Part shown: piece by piece, positions 11,195 through 21,854 of the stretch
Position numbering within the stretch: position 1 is the stretch's first letter
How the letters are laid out: every line of letters starts with the position of its first letter
Source of the DNA: Leishmania panamensis
Lineage: Eukaryota; Euglenozoa; Kinetoplastea; Trypanosomatida; Trypanosomatidae
Direction of reading: 5' to 3'
DNA: 64,000 bases
NCBI RefSeq assembly: GCF_000755165.1
Contig: NC_025882.1
Span: 2,351,504 to 2,415,503 of the forward strand
The notes under the pieces: generated by a model
The model's input: only the letters and a program-made list of their open reading frames with translations
Told to the model about the DNA's origin: nothing
Databases searched by the model: none
Translations under genes and position numbers: made by a program

Positions 11195-13950
11195 TCCCTT
11201 GTCTCACTTGTTTCTCGTTTTCTCCGTTACAAAGAACGTGCCTGGAGGCCACCAGAGAGGGTCCCCTTCCGCAGCGTCAGTAACACAGTAAAGGTCTAAG
11301 GAGCAGCACACCAGCAGAGCGGAAGAACAGAATTGATTTTGCTGATGGAAGCGTCGCTGTCCTGCGTGGAACCAGAACTCACGCAAGTTGACCAGTCCTT
11401 CAATTGGCTGCGGTGCGCCTCGTGAAGAGAGCTGAAAATTAGGGGGACGCGTGGCAGAACAATAAAAGGGACGGCGAACAGTAGAAGGTGGAGGCGGCGG
11501 CGGCACCAACGACATCGAGCCCTACACGGTAGTAAGGCTACGAGTCAGTCCAGAGAAGCACGTGAGGCCGACAGGAGTTACAGACACGCCTACCGACTCC
11601 AGGGGAACGAGGTTGAGAGAGCAGGTGAAGAAGAAAAGGCAGGTAGAGAACCAATCTGTGTGCGTGTGTATGCGTACTGCCACAAGAGAGTGCAAGAAAG
11701 GAATCGAGAGGAAGAGAGAAAAGGAAAAACTGAAAGGGAAAAGGGGGGAGGAAAACGAGATAAGGCTGCAGATGCGAGACACCAAAACGCACACCGAATA
11801 CGCTGAATGAAAAGAACGGCAACGACGGAGCGAAGAAGAAAACACCAGCGCGATCGCGGTGGTCGCAATTCGAGGTAAATGCGCAACGTGAGAGCGAGAG
11901 GAAGGGGAACAGCAGAGAAAAACGTTGATTCTGAGCAGTAGAGGAAGAATGGACTCTCACTCCCAGACTGGATATGAAGATGCCACTGCACAACACTGCG
12001 CCAATCATGAAGAGAGGCGCAAAGGGCTGTAGAAACAATAGACGAGAGAGACTGTAGAAGAGATGCACACGGGTGCACGAGAATCACCGCAAAGGTAACT
12101 TCGATATGAAAAACAACTATAGTGATGCGGTGTGCAACGTCGCTTCCTCGACGCTTTTTTTCCGGGTGAGTACGAGCGGGTGGCGATCAGCGGGTCTACA
12201 ATCACGCGTGGAATGACGAAAGATGAAGCGTTATTTTCTCGTTTCCTTCCCAGTGAGCTCCGCGTTAGCAGCGTAAAGTTCGCTCGCAACCGCGGAGACT
12301 AGACTACTTTCCTTTCCTTTTGATTTGCTCTCTATCCCAGACGCACGAGACACGGAGAGGGTGAGAGCGAGATCTCTGTGAACAAGAACTGCGCGAGCGA
12401 CTTGGAGAGCAGCGCAGGAGAGCAGACTGTTTCTTCTGCAGGACTGTTGGAGACGGCAAAGGAGAGACAAGGAAAAAGGGCGCAGAGCAACAAAGGAAAA
12501 TGGGCAACGGCACATTCGAGTTGAGAAGAGAGCGCATCGGAGAGAGGAGTGACACTGAAGAGACAAGTGTGTTCCGCAAAATTGAAGAGATCTGCAGTCG
12601 CATAGGCATGCAAAGACAACAATCTACTTGGATAGAGTTCAGATAAGCGAATCAGACAAGCACTATCACCGCCTACCGTCTGGCACACACACATCCCCCT
12701 TTGCCCTCAAGGACACGCAGCGAATAGCCGACGCTGGTATTTCTCTGTGTTGTTGTTCTCTTTAGCAAGGCCGCGAAGTAGTGATGCCCAGCACCTCGCC
12801 ATAGCGCTACAATTAAGGACCTACTCGTTGTGGGAAAGTCAAGAACCTGCCGCCTGCCCTCGCGTACGGCTGTGCGGACCCGTGGCGTCAGCGGAAATGG
12901 CCGGGGCTGGGGCTCTGCTGAAGAGGCCTGCGGCCATCACAGCATTTGCACCCGCTCACTACGCACCGTGTCTACGATTCAACGAAGATGCGCATCCACC
13001 TGCCGCTGTTCCGTTGCGGTGCTGCTGAACGCAATCTTGGACGTGGCCTGCGCCCTATGCCGGTGGGCTGCGCGACGCCAAACGGTGCGGGGTGGTCACG
13101 GCTCCTTGACGGAGCTGCGGTACAAGCCTGTGCCCCGGACGCGATGAAGTTTATCCTCACGAGCCGGTAGGGCATTTCGTCTCCTCGCTTTTCAGCATGC
13201 CGGTGCAGAAGGAGAAAAAAGCTCGGCGGTGACGTCCCCGTGCTTATACAGGAGCGCATGCGTAAAGGTGTGCTCCCCCCCTCTCCTCTCCTTTCCAAGG
13301 ACTATGCTGCAGCCGTGGCGGCTTGGCTTTGCTGCGACAATCCTCCTAGAGGAAGACACTTCACGTCCGGCTGCAGAGTTAAGAGTGACCTGGTGGTACG
13401 GAGGGTTCTTCTTCAGATACCAAGCGGCGTCGCACCGCCCGATTTGGGGGACTCGAAAGCGCGGCACGACCAGACTGGAGCCGTTCAGCACGATCGGCTC
13501 AATGACAAGCACTTGCTATGCGCGAGCGATGAAAGGCACCCCTACGTGGCACAGCGCAGGTGGGGCCACGAAGATGTCACCGCAGCGCCGAGCAACCACT
13601 GCGCAACCCACTTCAATCACCACTTTGAGGAGGGGATGTGACCCGGTGCCGCTAGTGATGCCTGGAGCCAAACCATACTCTTTCCGCAGTGCCAACTCGA
13701 AACTGTACCTCGGCCTGATTGCAAAGTCGACCCGCAAACACCGTGCTTAGCAATAACGAAGAAGTGGAGACGCACAAGCCTCCGTGTGTCGCGTTGACCA
13801 CGACCCCCACAGTCCGAAAGTGCACCAAGGGAGAGAAAACAGAGCCTCCATGCAGTCGCGTTCACCACATCTTCACCACATGCACAACTACAACGTATCC
13901 CACAAGGATAAGGCAAGGCTCATGACTTGACTGATAATTACTACCACCAG
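11195..13950. other. TOR 5' region and long gene-poor spacer
   Basis: From 11.5 to 12.6 kb the + strand is strikingly purine-rich, so the transcribed strand is pyrimidine-rich; the long minus-strand frames here are Ser/Leu/Phe-rich products of that bias, not genes. Several such tracts could serve as splice acceptors for the TOR mRNA, implying a possibly long 5' UTR. From 12.85 to 13.75 kb the composition changes to GC-rich and coding-like; see the separate entry at 13192-13737. No intact gene is supported. Confidence 0.45.
13192..13737 (-). pseudogene. Coding-like broken frame, unknown
   Basis: Two minus-strand frames follow each other: 13737-13516 (73 residues, with a hydrophobic stretch VVIEVGCAVVARRCGDIFVA) and 13512-13192 (106 residues, with VPRFRVPQIGRCDAAWYL). 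They abut across a stop and a change of frame, and their residue composition is more protein-like than that of the surrounding spacer. They may be one broken gene or part of an old mobile element; the recognisable retroelement at 14 kb lies on the other strand. I recognise no family, and random GC-rich sequence could give this pattern. Confidence 0.25.
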
Positions 13951-13959
13951 AAAAGCAGT

Positions 13960-15120
13960 CCCATCTAGTAGGGGTGCTTACTGGCCGTCTGAACGCCATA
14001 GCTGATGTCATTGAAAGTAGTCCTCCAGAAGGCACACACCGCGTCGCCGACCGCTGCCCTCCCTCGGATATGGTCATCACAGATCTCCAAAGAACGAGCC
14101 TTGAAGGATAGGTACAGTCCGGTAACGCCTTCACCCCCACAGACCCTCATTCATGTACACATGACCAGATTATCCATGCCCCGCGCGCGCGCCCTACGTG
14201 CACTGACAATGAGCCAAGGTGATCGCTGCCTCGCAGTACGAAAGAGCCAGTCAGCGCATTGGTGAAGATGTACCAACAGAAGCCACATCGGCATCCACCC
14301 TCCGCATCCCATCGAGACTCAGTCCCACGCCCCTCCAACCGTTCACGATGGGTGACCTCGAGATGGCACTCCCCGAAGTCCACTGCGGCTCCCCCCTCGC
14401 GCGTCGACGAAATTCACTGTGAGCGTGTCAAAACCCTCGCAATACACGGCAGGAGAGCGCTGCTGAATATCTACAACCAGAGCGTCGTCACCGGCCGTGC
14501 CCCTGATACATGGAAAAATAGGCTCACTACGTTCCTCCGGAAGTCTCACAAGCCCAATGATGATCCCGCGTCCTACCGCCCAGTGGCGCTGACCAGAAAC
14601 CTGAAGAAGTTACTCGAACGAATAATGTTGCGACAACTACGCGACCATGTGGAGGGCAAGCTCCCGCCACAGAAACCTGGCTTCCACCCCCGCCTTCTCG
14701 GCGTGGACCTACAGCCAATGCGCGGGGTAGGCCGACACGCTGCAGAGGTTATCGAAGCAGCGGCAGTCCAACTTGCCAAGCTGAGGGTAGTTTGCTCGCA
14801 CAAATGTAGTCCGCCGCAGGATCTTCTCCGTTCTTTCCACATGGCACCGAATGAACCAAAGCTACGTCGTCACCGCGTGGTGGGACAGCGCCAGCGCAAA
14901 CTGCAAGAAGGCCCTTGAGCACTTTCAAACTGAAGAAACCGTAGCCATAGAGGACACCCCAACATAGACAGCATAAGGCTGCTAACAGAGGGCGATCTCC
15001 TGTCCCTCGGCTCCATAGTGCCGCTGCGCCGCGCCCCCTTGTATTCCCCCGCAGCCATACGAGAAAGTTACTGTACGCGTTAGACACGAGATGCGTGCGC
15101 CCAGTAACACAGTAAGGTCG
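13960..15120 (+). mobile_element. Degenerate ingi/L1Tc-type retroelement (DIRE)
   Basis: The + strand carries remains of a non-LTR reverse transcriptase of the ingi/L1Tc clade. The frame starts with FTMGDLEMALPEVHCGS at about 14345-14395, shifts frame near 14400, and continues with HCERVKTLAIHGRRALLNIY, GRAPDTWK and the diagnostic SYRPVALT...KLLERIMLRQL block (about 14570-14640), up to a damaged GFHP...VDLQ near 14680-14720. The central RT core with the catalytic YADD-type motif is missing. At about 14855-14960 the sequence resumes in another frame with AWWDSASANCKKALE..QTE, which lies downstream of the RT catalytic core in these elements. So the copy has frameshifts, stops and an internal deletion. 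It is antisense to the host transcription unit. Boundaries are approximate. Confidence 0.88.
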
Positions 15121-16100
15121 AGACACTCGGCAGCTAGCATACGAATACGCAGACATCCACCTCTTCTGAACTCTGCACGCACACACACACACACACACAC
15201 GCACCTCATGCGAAGTGGTCGTGTGTACTTCAATGCACTACATCTTGGCGGACTGCGAGAGGACTTTCCTTTCGCGTAAAAACGAGCGGGGTGCATTCAA
15301 CAACTATCGCGTCTTGCAAAGCTCTCTTGCTCGCTGTAGGCAAGTGGTGCGATACAGAGAGGCATCAAGTCAGATGCAGTGGCGATCCCTTATGACAGTC
15401 ATACACTCATAGGTGCAAGGATAGAAAGCTGCGACCCCTTTGACTGCAGCTGCCACGCTGAGTGTGACCCGAGGGAGCTGGGACGTGACCTACTGTGAGG
15501 ACCACCTGACCAGCTGAGGCACAGGAGAACAAGCGTGGCTGGTGTTGCGGACTCGGTCTCCCTCCTCACAGCATTCAGCAGGAGCCCTACAACGGTGAAA
15601 GGCGACGTATTGCGACATGTCGGGCACAAATGCTGGCACTATCAGCCCGTCGCGTGCACCTCTCATCAGTTTGGCCTGAAACACAGCGACAAAGATGACA
15701 AGCCTGCAAAGTCGGCAATGTCAGAGGAGTTGGTCTTGACTGCATAGATTACGAACCTGGTCATCGGTCTCAGACCTCAGGCTGACATCTCGTGGTACTC
15801 ATATGACAGACGCCACCGCCACTGCCCTCGAGCAGGACCCTGAGCACGGGACCGCGTGGATCGACGCATGCAATCCACCCAGGTCCGCCTGGAGCAGATT
15901 GCGCGGCACGCATCCAAAGAGGAGAGGGGGGAGAAACGAGAGGGAAAGTCCGTTAGATGCATGGCCCGATTCGACGGCAGGGCGGTTCGTCCCCGATGTC
16001 GAGGATTTCGCCGTGGTGCCGCAGAAGCAGAGGAGTTGTGGTGGTGGGAGGGGGGGGGTATTACGTGGGGGGACTAGTCCGTGGAAGAAAAAAAAAAACT
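15121..16100 (+). mobile_element. Possible 3' tail of the DIRE, ending in poly(A)
   Basis: This stretch follows the DIRE in the same orientation and ends in an A-rich run (about 16085-16100), as expected for a retroposon tail. It has no intact frame. At about 15783-15830 it carries a CTGACATC...TATGACAGACGCC segment that resembles one in the stretch at 18.87-18.91 kb, suggesting a shared DIRE/SIDER-type tail. A (AC)10 microsatellite lies at 15181-15200. No RNase H or zinc-finger motif could be confirmed, so the assignment is tentative. Confidence 0.4.
15181..15200. repeat. (AC)10 microsatellite
   Basis: Ten uninterrupted AC units are visible on the + strand. Dinucleotide repeats of this kind occur in several spacers of this window. 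Confidence 0.95.
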
Positions 16101-18500
16101 TTGAAGAAACAAAATAATACAGGAGCGATTCTTTCAGGGAAGGGCGCCAGGCCTACACTGTCGCCCCGCCTTGATGCTGATTTGGTTTCGGTTTCTCAGC
16201 CTGCTCGCTCGTCTCCTTATTCTCTTTTTTTTTTGTTTGCTTCCACAGCAGTGCTGAAGGGGGAATACCCTAATTGCCTTCTGAGGAACTGTGAAACCCC
16301 AGCGCACTGATGGGCCTTAGGGAGGCCAGAGCGAAGAAAGCTAAGCAACATCACAGTGCATGCACAGGAGCAGCGTGAGACGTGATGCAGACGGATGGCA
16401 CCTGAATCAGAGAACAGAAACTGAAAACCGCTTCCAAATCGACTCGCTCCTCCGCTTCTCCATTAACGTGTTCGCTAGTACACGAAGGTTGCTGAAGAAT
16501 GACGCAAAACCCCAATCTGGGTGAGTTTGAATACCTCAACCTGCACTGGAGAGAAGAAAGGACTTCGGCAGAAGATGAGGGAAAAGCACTCACCGCACTG
16601 TTGCACAAAGAAACGCCATCATACAGGCCAGTGCATACGAGAGAGAAAGAAATATCGATAACGGGGCAGAGCCAGAATGGGGCACAGGGGAGGAAAAGCA
16701 AGCGCAGTGATAGAGAGGGAGAAAAAAGAGTAAGTGGCAGCTGAAGTGAGGAATAGGCAGCACCGCGCTCCGGGTACTTGCGGAAGAGCCCAAGTCAGAC
16801 TATCGTCATTCACCAACCTTCGCAAAGGCACCTAGCGAGACAGCGCTGTGTGCGTGTGAGTGGGTGTGGGTACACATGTGAAGTGCTGCGCCTGAGCGTG
16901 CACTGATCGTGGAGGGTGAGACACACGGCGAGAAAACAAGTCAAGGAAGCGGAAAGAGGAGTGAGTACAGCCGTTCACGCCATCCACGCACATGCATGGG
17001 TGAATGGGTGCAAGAAGGAGCAGACAAGACGCCCAGAATGGGGAAAAAAGGGGGTTGAGAAGGGAATGAGCGTCAGACGGGGGGGGGGGGGGGGGCGGAG
17101 ATGTGTACTTACAAGCATTCAGTGAATATCCCTGAAGTGGTCATATAAAAGCACAGCGGGGGGCGACCATGTTTTCCATGGCCCCCTCGGTGGGCTCCTC
17201 TTCTCTACTCCGGTAAAAGTGGCCCAGCTGTATTTTTTGCACTGGCGAGAAAGGAGAGGGTGACGCTGCGAAAGCGCCTCACCACACTGCCATCTTTTGT
17301 GTGTGTGTGTTGTATTCATTATGAGACATCGCAGACAGCGGAGACGAGCTGCAGTGCACGGCAGCAACCCAACAGCTGCACACACACACACATACCGGAA
17401 TGCTTCAGTTATCCTTAAGCGTTACGCTTTTTTTTGTGTCTTTCGAATGAGTGATGGACAGCTCTGCCGCTGAGCTCTTCGAAGTAAGCATATCGCGCTT
17501 ACCATTCAGCACGCAGGTTTCTCATTTTCCATATTGCTCAGGAGAGAGTGAGAAACGATCGTGATGATTCTCGTCGCTGTCTCCCGCCCTCACTTGACGC
17601 TCGGTGCACATCACAGAAGAACAACAGAAAGCGGGCCTACCAGTGGATTCACGCGAGAGCCACAAAGGTGGAAAAAAGCGCGCCGCCAGCTTTGAGGCAA
17701 CAACACCTTTTGCACCAACAAAACAAGACGTGAATCAGGCACAAAAAAAAGCTCACTGAGGTACACACGGAGAGAGAGGGAGAGAGACACAGTTACGCCA
17801 ACAACACACACACAGGCACATCCAAACAAAGAGAGGAGCAAAGAAAAGAAAGTGACGCATGGAACAGAGAAAGAGAGAGAGATGGAGACGTGGTTGAATC
17901 ACAACCGCAAGAAATAAGCCAAGAGGAAAGGGACGCAGGTACAACAACACAGAGAACATAGAGAGTGAAGTTCACAGACGCATATCGACCAACGCGTTCA
18001 GCAACGTTAGCGTTCAAGCTTATTTAAAGTCAGAACTTACTGTACTCTTTTGTTTGCATGTGGGGTGGTTTCGCTCTTCAGAGGCTGTTGATGGCGTTCA
18101 TGTGTGTGAATGCAAAACAGTTGTTTGTGGGGTTCGCTGCTTCAGCCACACACACACGTCATACAGGAGCGGAAGAAAGACTTCATTGAATGCGACAGAG
18201 GGGAGAGGAAGAAGCGAAAATTATGACTCACATATGAGCTGCAAGCAAGATCGATGAGACGAGAAAGAAAGGAATATCATGAAGTCAGAACCCTTGAGGG
18301 AGGAAAGACACACACACGCATACACACACCACGTCGACACGACAGTCATACAGAGCCTTTGAAGTGCGCACAATACACGTCAGTGTTGTCATTCCTTTGC
18401 CCTTCCTCTTCCCTGCCGCACCCACTTCCAGCGTTCCAACTGCTGCATCAACAAGCAGAGGCCTTTTCCTTTTCTCCAACGTGTCCATTCCCTGCCACCC
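16101..18500. other. Gene-poor spacer with simple repeats
   Basis: No gene is supported. The + strand is purine-rich in blocks, so minus-strand frames are Ser/Leu/Phe-rich artefacts. Features are a run of 17 G at 17079-17095, short GT/CA runs near 17300 and 17380, GA-rich runs at 17750-17900, and CA-rich runs near 18150 and 18310. These are typical of UTR and splice-signal DNA in trypanosomatids. Confidence 0.5.
17079..17095 (+). repeat. 17-base G homopolymer
   Basis: Seventeen consecutive G bases are visible on the + strand, directly after CAGAC and before CGGAG. On the transcribed strand this is a C tract. Confidence 0.95.
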
Positions 18501-18509
18501 GACACACGA

Positions 18510-19070
18510 ACTCAAATGACACTCCACCCCCGACCGGCCACACGTCACATCGCGTGGTGCCAAGCAGCCCTAGACACGCGCGTTACAGCAATGCGCCCAC
18601 CCAGTCCCCGACGCACGGCCCTCTGCCCCAAACTCTACCCACTCCTTGCTCAGCAGGTTGCCTCACAGCAGCACCCATCGTGCCAGTCGTCACCTGGTGC
18701 AACCCACCGCGATGGCTCAGGCTCGCTACACTAGTAGGCAGCGAGTGCCAGGTGAGACACATTCGAGCCACGTGGACACTCGGCCCATCAAGTGGATGGC
18801 ACAGACGGGGTCACTCTCGCAGGTCGCTACGACGCCACGCCATCCACGACCTGACCGTCGACATCAGCAGCGATACGTCGCTCTGACATCCCTGCGTTGC
18901 GTGCACCTGACCCTGTGAACAGCAGCGGTGGTCCGGCATTGGCAGAGACCGGGGGGGGGCTGCCTGGCTGTCTGCTCCCAGACTGAGGGCACCGGGCCCT
19001 GAGATACCACGCTGGGGTGCTCACTATTATCAGGAAGCAAGCAGACGGAAGAAAAGCGCAAGGAGAATCA
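18510..19070 (+). mobile_element. SIDER-like short degenerate retroposon (tentative)
   Basis: A roughly 550-base block, more GC-rich than its flanks and without a real frame, has the look of a Leishmania SIDER element on the + strand. Towards its right end it has a CTCTGACATCCCTGCGTTG segment (18870-18900), a G run, and a CTGCCTGGCTGTCTGCTC...GGGGTGCTCA segment (18958-19024), followed by a short A-rich end near 19045-19070. These resemble the 3' portion of SIDER2 as I remember it. No consensus was available to align, and the orientation would be antisense to the host unit. Confidence 0.42.
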
Positions 19071-21017
19071 CGAGTCCATGTTCGTGATGTCTTCCATCAC
19101 TCCAGCTTCCTCCCTGCTTTCGCTGCCGTGCAACCCTCAGCCTTTGGTATGCATCATGTTGCTGAGGCTCACAGGCACTGTGCAACGGTCACCCTTGGCT
19201 CCCCTCCTCCTTGCGACTCCTCTTCTGTTTCACTTGCAATACGTTGTGTGCATCCCGTCCAGCCCTCCCCTCCCACCCCGAAGCCTTCTCCTTCCGGTCC
19301 TCTCCAGCAAACGCCTTGGTCACCTCACACGCCCCCTTTCCGCTCCTCGCTGAATCACGCGCGCACCGATGCCTGTGACGCGCAGGATCAACAAAATGAG
19401 AGGGGATACATAGCAGGAGAAGCGCGTGGAAACACACCACGGAACGCTTAGAGAAAAAAAGCAGCACAGTAGAACTCTGAGTTGGCTAACTATACAAGAA
19501 GGAGCGTCAGCCACCATACACACACAGCTGAAATAAACACGAATTGCCCTCAGTTTTCCTTCTCCTCTTTTTTCGAGTGGTAGTGAAGAATTTCCCACTT
19601 TTTGCGGCTTTTTTTTTTCGCCATTATTGCCTGCGAGAGGGGGAGGTTTTGTGATATGAAGGGGGAGGTGGCCATGTCAGGAGGTGCTTTCTGTGGGCTT
19701 TCTTTGATTAGAAAAGTACGTGGCAACATTCATCCGCCTACCACGAACTCTCTGCTTGCTACACTCCTTCGTTCTCCCCTCCTCTCTCCCTCCTTCAGGT
19801 ACGTTCATGGACCTCGAAAGCTCTGAGCTACTGCATCTCTCCCCTCCCCCCCCCCCCCATACACACACACCGATCCCTGCCGCTCTGGCCACAGCGCGTT
19901 GTTGTGTTTGCTTGTCTTTGATCTCTGTGATACTTTGTCACCCTCTACGTATGCCATCAATTTCAGAGATTAGAGCCGAGCCATCTACGGTTGGCAGTGT
20001 ATCGTCGCAGTAGCACGCGGAGTGAGCGTGTCCGTGTAGTGCACCTGTGCTCTCGTACAGGACCGAGATGAAGACAGAGGCGAGAGGTGAGAGAAGGTGC
20101 TGGCGTTCAGTGAGGCGGAGGAGAAAGTACACAAATAAAATTCAAACCATACACATGGACACGAAGAAAGGAAGCGCAGCTTGAGACTGTGATAGACATT
20201 GAGAGCAGACACGTGGAGATGAGTAGGCACAGGCATACATGCAGCCTATCTTGTGATAGAGTCGCTGAGAGGAGACTCTTTCACAAGCAGATCTGTGCTC
20301 ATGCATGCTCACGGGTGGAATACAGACACGTTCTAGGTGAGGGGACAGGCCAACAACAAAGCCATTATTTAGGTCAAGCGAGTGTGGAGAAAAGGGGAGA
20401 GGGGACGGAAAAACATGATGATAGAAGTTGCTCAACTAGAATGACACTTGCGTTGGGGGAGGGCAAAGCAGCAGTGATGAAAGATAATGCATCTTCAATG
20501 TCATTGCATGGAACGGGCGGACACAACAAGAGAGAGAGAGAGACGAGCATAAACGTGAGAGTAGAACAGCGTATGAATTGAAGGGGAAGGGATGGCAACA
20601 GAAGCACATGCACACACCACCTCACGAAAACGAAGACGAGGGGGAGATGAGAGGTGCATCGAGTATAAGGCGCCACCGAGCGCTGCTTTCGGGTCACAAA
20701 CCACTCCGTTGGTGCCATGAGGTAACACTTTGGTACCCCTCTATGGCAGCTCTGCCGACCACCCACGTTCGCATCACGTAATAAGTGCAAGAAAAAGCTC
20801 CACGACATCGTGAGGTGAAGTACAGGTAGAGGGAAAGGGAAAAAAGGGAGTGAGAACAACGCTGTCTTTGCGTGTAGTTACCACTGTTGCTGCCTTTCTT
20901 TCTTGGTGAGCGCGAGCGTATAGGTGCGTGGGTACGGCTGCATCGCTAGAGGGCACGGAATAGTCGCCCCTCCCACAGCTCTGCGTGGCGGAGGTGGAAA
21001 GTGGTCGCGCAAAGTCA
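19071..21017. other. 3' spacer of the PEX11-like gene
   Basis: No gene is supported. The stretch has a C run followed by CA units at 19849-19870, alternating pyrimidine and purine blocks, and a GA run near 20530-20545. It should contain the 3' UTR and polyadenylation sites of the PEX11-like gene to its right. Confidence 0.5.
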
Positions 21018-21854
21018 TCACCCATCCTCATCGCTACTGCCGCCACCCTCGCTACCGTCCCTTTGGTTGCCCAGCACGCACACAGCGCGCTTCAGTGCGT
21101 CTTTGCCGGGGAACTTGCTCGTGGGCTCAGTCACCAGCACAGGAACCGGCGACACAACATACCGTGTGTCCTTCCACACAAGCCACATACCAACGATGCC
21201 AGACACAAAGCCGCACAAGTACTCGAGGGTCTTGACCGGGTGGTAGCTCGGTATCCACTTGAAGTACACGTACATATCGCACAGAGACCGCACAATCAGC
21301 GCGTTCGACACTCTCATGTTCAGGCTGGCGTGCAAGCGCTGCTGCGGGGTTGCGGCGTCACGCAGCGCCTGTTGCAGCGCAGAGCGATGAGTGAGCTCCA
21401 TCATCAGAGAGCATGACAGAGAGAGGGACTTGAAAAAGCGGTAGAAAAATGAAAACAACTCGCGGCTCCAGTTGTGGAAGGCGACCTTTTGTAGGTAGTT
21501 GAGATCGCCGCTCAGCTGCTCTGGGACTCGAAAGAAGAAGGAGAGACAGGTGAACACCCAGTGCCAGAACTCCATTCGATCCTTCATGGCGAACATCTTC
21601 AGTCCTTGCCTGAGCGTCATTGCCGGGCGGCCAAAGTTGCAAAGCATTCGGCACTCAACCATACGGTCAGCTATATGAAAGTATTTTTTCTTATCCTGCG
21701 CGTCACTGCTGTGAAGCATACACAGACGCGCAATGTTGAGCGCTGTCTTCAACATCATGTCTACGCCTATCCCCTTCTTCTGGTAGTCGCTGAGGGCAAC
21801 GAGAAAAGGGACGAGCGTGACGGAGCTGTCATTGTCGGCGAACGGCGCGCTCAT
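21018..21854 (-). CDS. PEX11/GIM5-like peroxisomal (glycosomal) membrane protein
   Basis: A 278-residue protein that resembles the PEX11 family, which elongates and divides peroxisomes; in trypanosomatids this would be the glycosome membrane. The N-terminal region has a GVDMMLKTALNIARLCML helix and an ECRMLCNFGRPAMTLRQGL segment like the conserved amphipathic PEX11 helices. A hydrophobic stretch (FWHWVFTCLSFFF) follows, and a second one, LCGFVSGIVGMWLVW, lies near the C-terminus. The frame opens upstream to 21905, but that part is next to a CA repeat and looks like leader, so I start at the ATG at 21854. The similarity is based on pattern rather than a single diagnostic motif. A paralog of the PEX11/GIM5 group is the best guess. 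Confidence 0.62.
   Translation of the reverse strand: MSAPFADNDSSVTLVPFLVALSDYQKKGIGVDMMLKTALNIARLCMLHSSDAQDKKKYFHIADRMVECRMLCNFGRPAMTLRQGLKMFAMKDRMEFWHWVFTCLSFFFRVPEQLSGDLNYLQKVAFHNWSRELFSFFYRFFKSLSLSCSLMMELTHRSALQQALRDAATPQQRLHASLNMRVSNALIVRSLCDMYVYFKWIPSYHPVKTLEYLCGFVSGIVGMWLVWKDTRYVVSPVPVLVTEPTSKFPGKDALKRAVCVLGNQRDGSEGGGSSDEDG

Noticed and set aside
11538..12087. Minus-strand frames of 165-176 residues upstream of TOR
   Set aside because: Ser/Leu/Phe-rich translation of a long pyrimidine-rich tract; typical of 5' spacer DNA.
18254..18886. Plus-strand frame of 210 residues
   Set aside because: Thr/His/Pro-rich translation of a repeat and SIDER-like block; not protein-like and opposite to the transcription unit.
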